Part shown: one piece after another, positions 59,041-64,000 of the stretch
Numbering within the stretch: the stretch's first letter is position 1
How the letters are laid out: each line of letters opens with the position of its first letter
Assembly (NCBI GenBank): GCA_021018815.1
Contig: JAITYX010000066.1
Location: 310,001 to 374,000, forward strand
Direction of reading: 5' to 3'
DNA: 64,000 nucleotides
Origin: Talinum fruticosum
Taxonomy: Eukaryota; Streptophyta; Magnoliopsida; Caryophyllales; Talinaceae
Translations under genes and position numbers: made by a program
Notes under the pieces: model-generated
Seen by the model: only the letters and a program-made list of their open reading frames with translations
What the model was told of the DNA's origin: nothing
The model's database searches: none

Positions 59041-59339
59041 TTGTAATTCGTTATTAGAGCTGATAGATGCAGAAATAATGATCATAACAAATAAACAACT
59101 TATTAGAGCAATAAAAACAAATATAATCATGGTTGTAAGGTATTTATCGAGAGAAGAAAAGAAAAGAATATAAAGAATCAATTATGCTAAAAAACTTAAC
59201 TTTCACACCATTGATCGTTGCTCAAAAACATACAAAAAAAAAAATTTAAACCAAACTCCCCTAAACCAAATAACTATCTCTCGCAATAATCTCTCCCCTA
59301 AGCATTTTATCAAAAATATCTCAAGGAGGGCATAGAGGA

Positions 59340-62300
59340 GAGACACCAATGTTGGATAAAAACAAAAGAAAATAAAGAAATCTAACGAGGACTGGAGTAG
59401 TGTGATTGGAGAAGGAGGAGTGAGGTCCCCTGCATTTGCGCTTGTAGCATTGAGATGAAGGCTGCGGGTTTCGGAATAGGAGGTAGTAGGAGATGAGGTA
59501 ATTGTTCTTACTCAATAGACCTTTGTGAAGGTTTGCTCGTGGAGAGTCTAAGTCACTCTAGAGGGGGTAAATAGGGTGATGAAGAAATATAAATAATTTT
59601 TGCAACAATTAAGCTAAACAGCAGATTCTAGGTCTAGATTAGACTCAAAAAAGTGATAACACAAATTTATGAGTAAACCTTCCCGGGGCAGAAAACCAGG
59701 GACAGCGCTAATCCAAGCACCGAGTCAAATCCACTATTTTGAATCCACAAAATACAAGGATCGACTCTACCGAATTGCTCCCATAAACAATTCCTTACAA
59801 TGTTTTCCTAGACTTATAAGTTCCCTTATCTCGATCTAGTACTTCCGACTGAGGTAACCTTTACAATCGGGGACAACTAAGCTAAGTTAACCCTTATAGC
59901 TCAGTCAAGGGACCTTACTTAAAAAGTAAGAAAAGAATGTAACTGAGTATAAGACTTTCTTTACAACTCGGAAAATATTAAATATGGACTTAGAGTTGTA
60001 AATAGAAGATTGAGTAAGAACAATAAATTCAGTTCAAGCAATGTGTTCAAGCAATCTATTCAACAATCTTCTAGTCTTATGAAGTGGTTTCTATTTATAT
60101 CTAACCAGGTAGAGTGACTGTTAAGTCTTGGTTACGGATAGAAATCTTCACTAGCCATTGTAATGACTCTTCCGAGTCACTCGAGAAAGATCCATCAGCT
60201 CTTGGCTCCAAAAGATGATCCAATCACTTGGTGGTGGCTGAAAGTTGTGGTGGAAACAACCATTAAGCCTAGAGTTGGAGTATTCTAGTTTTGTAAACAA
60301 ACAACCCCGACACGGTGTCCGAGCCATGTCCGAAGTAGCTAAAACTTGTCTGCTAGTGATTAACGGCTAGAAGCCGCTTGTTTTTGTATTTCAAAAGTAA
60401 GTTAGCCTTGTTTAAATAACTTATAAAAGAAAACCACATTGGTTTCAAAGTATAAAATACTTTGGTCCAAGATTAGGCATAGATAATAATTAAATTAAAA
60501 TAATTAAATGCTTAATTATCTTTGGCCTAAAAGAATTGAATTTCTTGAGTTTAATATTCAATATACTCAAATTCCATTTGAGTCAATCCTAAGAATGATC
60601 AAGTAGAGAGAGTAAAATATCAAAGTATAACAACTTGATCTGGTCAAATAATTCTCAAGGAAATAAACTAATTTAGAAAAAGGAATTTACATTATAATTC
60701 TCTTTGTGTCGAAGTACACGATCGAGTGCTCAAAATAAGAGTGTTAGAGAAATTATTTAAGCATGCGATAGTTCCGAGTGATGTCTAAGTGACTGAAAAA
60801 CATTAGTGTAGGAAATATACAATAAGGCGCTTTTGAGTCGGTTAGAACAAAATCAAAACTTAGACAAGAGTTTCTATGGTGCTCAGATTGACTTGGAATC
60901 AAAACTTAGGAGAGATAGGATTTATACCGAGTCTTCATGTAATACTTAGAATGACTTAGAGTTAAAACCTGAGTCTTCACTTTGAACTAAAGGTGCTTCT
61001 TCCTTCACTTCCTTTTCCGAGCCCCAAATTCCTCAACTTGAGTGGACTGTGCATATGGTCGGGCTTGGAATTGACCAATGTCCCCAACTTCCTCAAAAGT
61101 TGACTCGGTGTACTCTAAGCGGATAACCTCTAGTTCCTTTTCTCCTTGGCCTTCAGCTTGGCATGCTCTAGCTTCTTCTTCTTATCCTTCTTCTTTTTCG
61201 ACTCGAGTTAGAAAAGGTGGAAGACTCCAAGGATGAGTCCGAGTTAGAATTCAATTCGAGTCCTCAGCAGCCTTGGATCTGCGCTCTTGGAGACAGCTGA
61301 TCCGGTCTTGCTGTTTCTTGATGATGTCCTTGATCTTGGTGACCAGAGTTTGACTCGATAAATCTGCCTCGAGCCGTGCTTTGAAGCTAAATTAAGATAG
61401 GCATAAAAGCTCGGAAAGCACCAAGAGTTGACTACAACTCTTTGGCGATAGCGATGGATTGTGATGCCACCTTCGAAGTAAATCAATAGAAGGGGCATGC
61501 TAAGAAGATGAAGGAGTAGAAGTCAACGGAAGAGTTTTAGTACTCTTCCGAGTTAGAGAAGGAGAAGGGAGTTTAGAACTATAGATTAACTAGCTCAGTC
61601 CCGCCAATGCAAACTGCTAGCTCAAGAAATTTGTGTGGATTATTTGGAAGCACCACTTCAAAATATTTAAAGATAGTGGAGAGGAGAGCTCCAAAAGATA
61701 AAGTGGGTTTCTTCGATCTAGAGGAACAGAAGCTATTTGATCGAGAATGAAAGGGAAGGGGTCAACCTCATATCCCTCGAGAATGTCATAAAGGACCTTA
61801 AGAACCTTGTTGTTAGGGTTTTCCTTGGATGGATAGAGTGAGAACACAGTTCTTATCAAGAAAAAGAAAAGAAGTATGGCTTTAGACTTCATCTTAGTCA
61901 CATAAAAGTTCTTACTTGGACTTTGGGATGACTTAGGCATATTTGTTAAAGAAATCATCCACGATTTCAATGAAGGGTATGAGATTTGAGTTTAGAAAGA
62001 GAGTCTAAACCTCAAAAAGTTTGTGAAGAAGAGGAAGGTTAATAGTAATATTCATTCCCTAAACAAGTGAGTAGACGACATTGTCGTTTGCGGACATGTT
62101 CGAATAAAATTCCGAGACTAGCTCGAGATAGATGTAATCATAGAAACACAAGTACTTAAAAGTGCCTGTTTTGAGGAGTGGTTTGATCCATGAGATTTTT
62201 GTGGCAAGGAATAATTTTTCTTCCGAGAAATAGTGTTATTCGAAAATAGAATGTTTGGGCTCATCGAAGGCTATTTATAAATCAAGGGCTCTCAAGGAAC

Positions 62301-62359
62301 TTGGGTTCTAGCCTTTTGGTGGCTGAACCTCCTTCAGCAACACTTCCTCGCTTTGGCAT
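59340..62359 (-). pseudogene. Copia 3 additional ORF downstream of pol, split by a solo LTR
   Basis: It starts MPKRGSVAEG at 62359. Recognisable parts are a FCFYDYIYLELV-like segment near 62120, then VLKVLYDILEGYEVDPFPF, RRNPLYLLELSSPL and an acidic/Ser-rich part near 61200. The C-terminal remainder is beyond the solo LTR at 59340-59520. It confirms that the extra protein belongs to the family rather than to one copy. It has many frameshifts. Confidence 0.6.
59526..60979 (-). mobile_element. Solo LTR of the copia family inside copia 3
   Basis: A complete 1,454 bp LTR (TGAAGG to TCTTCA) is flanked on both sides by CTTTG (59521-59525 and 60980-60984). No internal sequence is attached. It therefore arose by insertion and later LTR-LTR recombination. 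The TATA box TATAAATAGAAA is kept near 60090. Confidence 0.9.
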
Positions 62360-62545
62360 ATTAAGAGAAGTAGAGAATTTAACTTGAGTGAGAAGAGTTG
62401 AACAAGTGAAAATAAGGAGTGAGAGAGTAGAGAAATGAGAATAGGATTTCTAAGTTTGAAAGAGTGTCCGAGTGAGAACTCGAGTTTGAGAGATAAGAGT
62501 GAGAGAGAAAAAATAGCAAAGTGAAAGAATGAGGATGAACATATG

Positions 62546-62557
62546 CTATTTATAAAT
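62546..62557 (-). promoter_or_regulatory. TATA box upstream of the copia 3 additional ORF
   Basis: ATTTATAAATAG on the minus strand lies about 190 bases before the MPKR start. A second similar block, sharing TATTTATAAATCAA, lies at about 62270-62285 inside the ORF, apparently a local duplication. Confidence 0.5.
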
Positions 62558-62950
62558 CAACGGCTCTCAAGGAACAAAAGCCTTAACTAACTCGGTTTCA
62601 GAGTAACGGCTAGCTAGCCGTTTAACATTCTAGTGTCTAATGGTTACTTCTTGAAACTGCTTCCTTCAAATGGCTAGTTTCTTGATTGTTTGCTTGCTAG
62701 AGAGAGAAAAGGGAATTTTTGAAAATATTTCCAAGATTCTCTATTGAATTAGAGATGACCTCCGAATTTAATGTTCATTTTTCTCATAATTAAGTATGAC
62801 TCGATGAGACTGTCTAAGGTGCTCGGAACATACTCGAAACTTAATAACTCGCTGCTCGGTGTCATGATATCTCAATTGAACCACTAGCTATTCTCTCGAA
62901 AAAGTAATAAGTAATAAAACACATAAATCCTCATGCAATTACTGAATCAA

Positions 62951-63560
62951 TCATAGATTCATCATACCAAGTTCATTCCTAATAAAGCGGAATTGATCTT
63001 CACTCGGAGGTTTTGTGAAGGTATCATGTACTTGAAATTTAGTAGGAATAAATTAAAGTTTAATATCACCTTTTCCGAGTGTTCTCTCGGAAAATGATAT
63101 CCGACCTTACTATGCTTCATTTTTGAATGCTCGAATTGGATTTTTGTAATGCCGATGGCACTTTGATTATCACACTTGATGGGAATGGATGTGAATGACA
63201 GTCTTAGAGTTTTCAAGTGTTGTTTGATCAATAAAATCTGAGCACGATGAGGCTCGAACTGCTATATACTCGCTTCATCTATTGATAGAGCAATTGAGTT
63301 TTGCTTCTTTGAGTGCCGGGAGATTAGTGATTGACCCGTAAATCGAGATGCTTCCGATTTACTCTTTCTATCAACTTTGTATTTAGCATAATCAAGCATC
63401 CGTGTATCCACTGAGAGTCGGACTTGAGTCTTTTGAATACTAGAGACCAAGTGTTTGAGTTCCTACAAGAATCTAAAAATTCTCTTCACCACAAGTGAGT
63501 TGTGACTCTTTTGGATTAACTTGAAATCTTACACATAGATAAACACTAAATATAATACCG
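62951..63560 (-). pseudogene. Copia 3 RNase H domain
   Basis: IKQHLKTLRLSFTSIPIKCD, NQSAIGITKIQFEHSKMKHS and KVGYHFPREHSEKVI are clear Ty1/copia RNase H blocks. The end lies at the TGA near 62951. Confidence 0.85.
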
Positions 63561-64000
63561 GCCTACTAAATGTAAGATAAAGTAGAGAACCAATCATACC
63601 TTTGTAGAGTTTTTGATCTATAGCTTTACCTTTTTCATCCGAGTCCAATTTGGTACTGCTACTTATTGGTGTTATTGCATGTTTGGCATCTTATAGTTTG
63701 TACTTCTTGAGTAACTCCTTATTGTATTTGGATTGACGAACATAGATGCTATTTTTCTCTTATCTAATTTGCAGTCTAAGAAACAATTTGAGTTCTCTCA
63801 TCATGCTCATTTGGAACTCGTGTCTCATTAACTCAGAAAACTCTTTACATAGAGTTTCATTAGTAGCTCCAAATATACCGTCATCAACACAAATCGAATA
63901 ATGAGAAAATCATTCCCCTTGGTTTTTGTGAAAAGAGTTTGTTAATTAGACCTCTTTTGAAATAATTTTCAACCAAGAAGCTGCTTAACCTTTCATACCA
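63560..64000 (-). pseudogene. Copia 3 reverse transcriptase, C-terminal part
   Basis: KQYKLDSDE-like, YVRQSKY-like and ICVDDGIFGATNE-type sequence (63880-63891, where the polymerase YVDD reads CVDD) are followed by the KGGLINKLFSQK-type segment. The domain continues past the right edge. Confidence 0.8.

Larger units (their letters stand above)
58442..64000 (-). mobile_element. Copia element 3 (same family), left part only; runs off the window
   Basis: A damaged 3' LTR (58442-59040), the additional ORF, RNase H and most of the reverse transcriptase are present on the minus strand. A solo LTR of the same family is inserted at 59526-60979. The element is more decayed than copia 1 and 2. Confidence 0.85.

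Overview
The window is nuclear DNA of a flowering plant, probably a eudicot. It carries the first exon of a plant cytosolic pyruvate kinase with a leader intron, CACTA and Mutator-type DNA transposons with captured plant gene pieces, Ty1/copia and Ty3/gypsy LTR elements, and plant L1-type LINEs. I cannot name the species. The only host coding sequence I can defend is the pyruvate kinase exon near 2.2-2.5 kb (minus strand). Almost everything else is transposon, often one inside another.

Layout. 1-2.9 kb: 5' end of the pyruvate kinase gene, whose remaining exons lie off the left edge or are lost. 3.0-4.2 kb: a foldback repeat, TTA microsatellites and a G-run. 4.2-5.5 kb: a Pack-MULE with ~300 bp terminal inverted repeats, an exact 9 bp target duplication and a captured saccharopine-dehydrogenase-like fragment. 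5.6-13.7 kb: a CACTA element holding a captured PERK-type kinase 3' end, itself split by a second CACTA element that carries two decayed tRNA-Tyr-like sequences. 15.3-33.9 kb: an L1-type LINE (minus strand), split by a ~3.2 kb gypsy-type solo LTR, which is in turn split by complete copia element 1 (17.7-28.2 kb). 35.0-46.4 kb: copia element 2. 47.25-50.2 kb: a second gypsy-type solo LTR. 50.7-51.8 kb: a four-unit tandem repeat. 52.0-54.4 kb: a second LINE (plus strand), broken by a gypsy element (54.4-58.4 kb). 58.4 kb to the end: copia element 3, containing a solo LTR of its own family, and running off the right edge.

The three copia elements are one family in the same orientation. Each is organised gag, protease, integrase, reverse transcriptase, RNase H and then an additional reading frame of about 500-580 codons before the 3' LTR. 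This additional frame starts MPKR in all three copies. In each it is preceded by a TATA box and a CT-rich leader lying between the pol stop codon and its start, so it looks like a transcription unit with its own promoter. This is the most interesting system in the window.

A second striking pattern is that differences between the two LTRs of copia 1, and many frameshifts in the copia genes, fall on CAG, CGG, CAGAG or CGAG words. Even the primer-binding site is affected. This suggests either a methylation-linked consensus error in the assembly or a peculiar mutation process, and it means that 'broken' genes here should be judged with caution.
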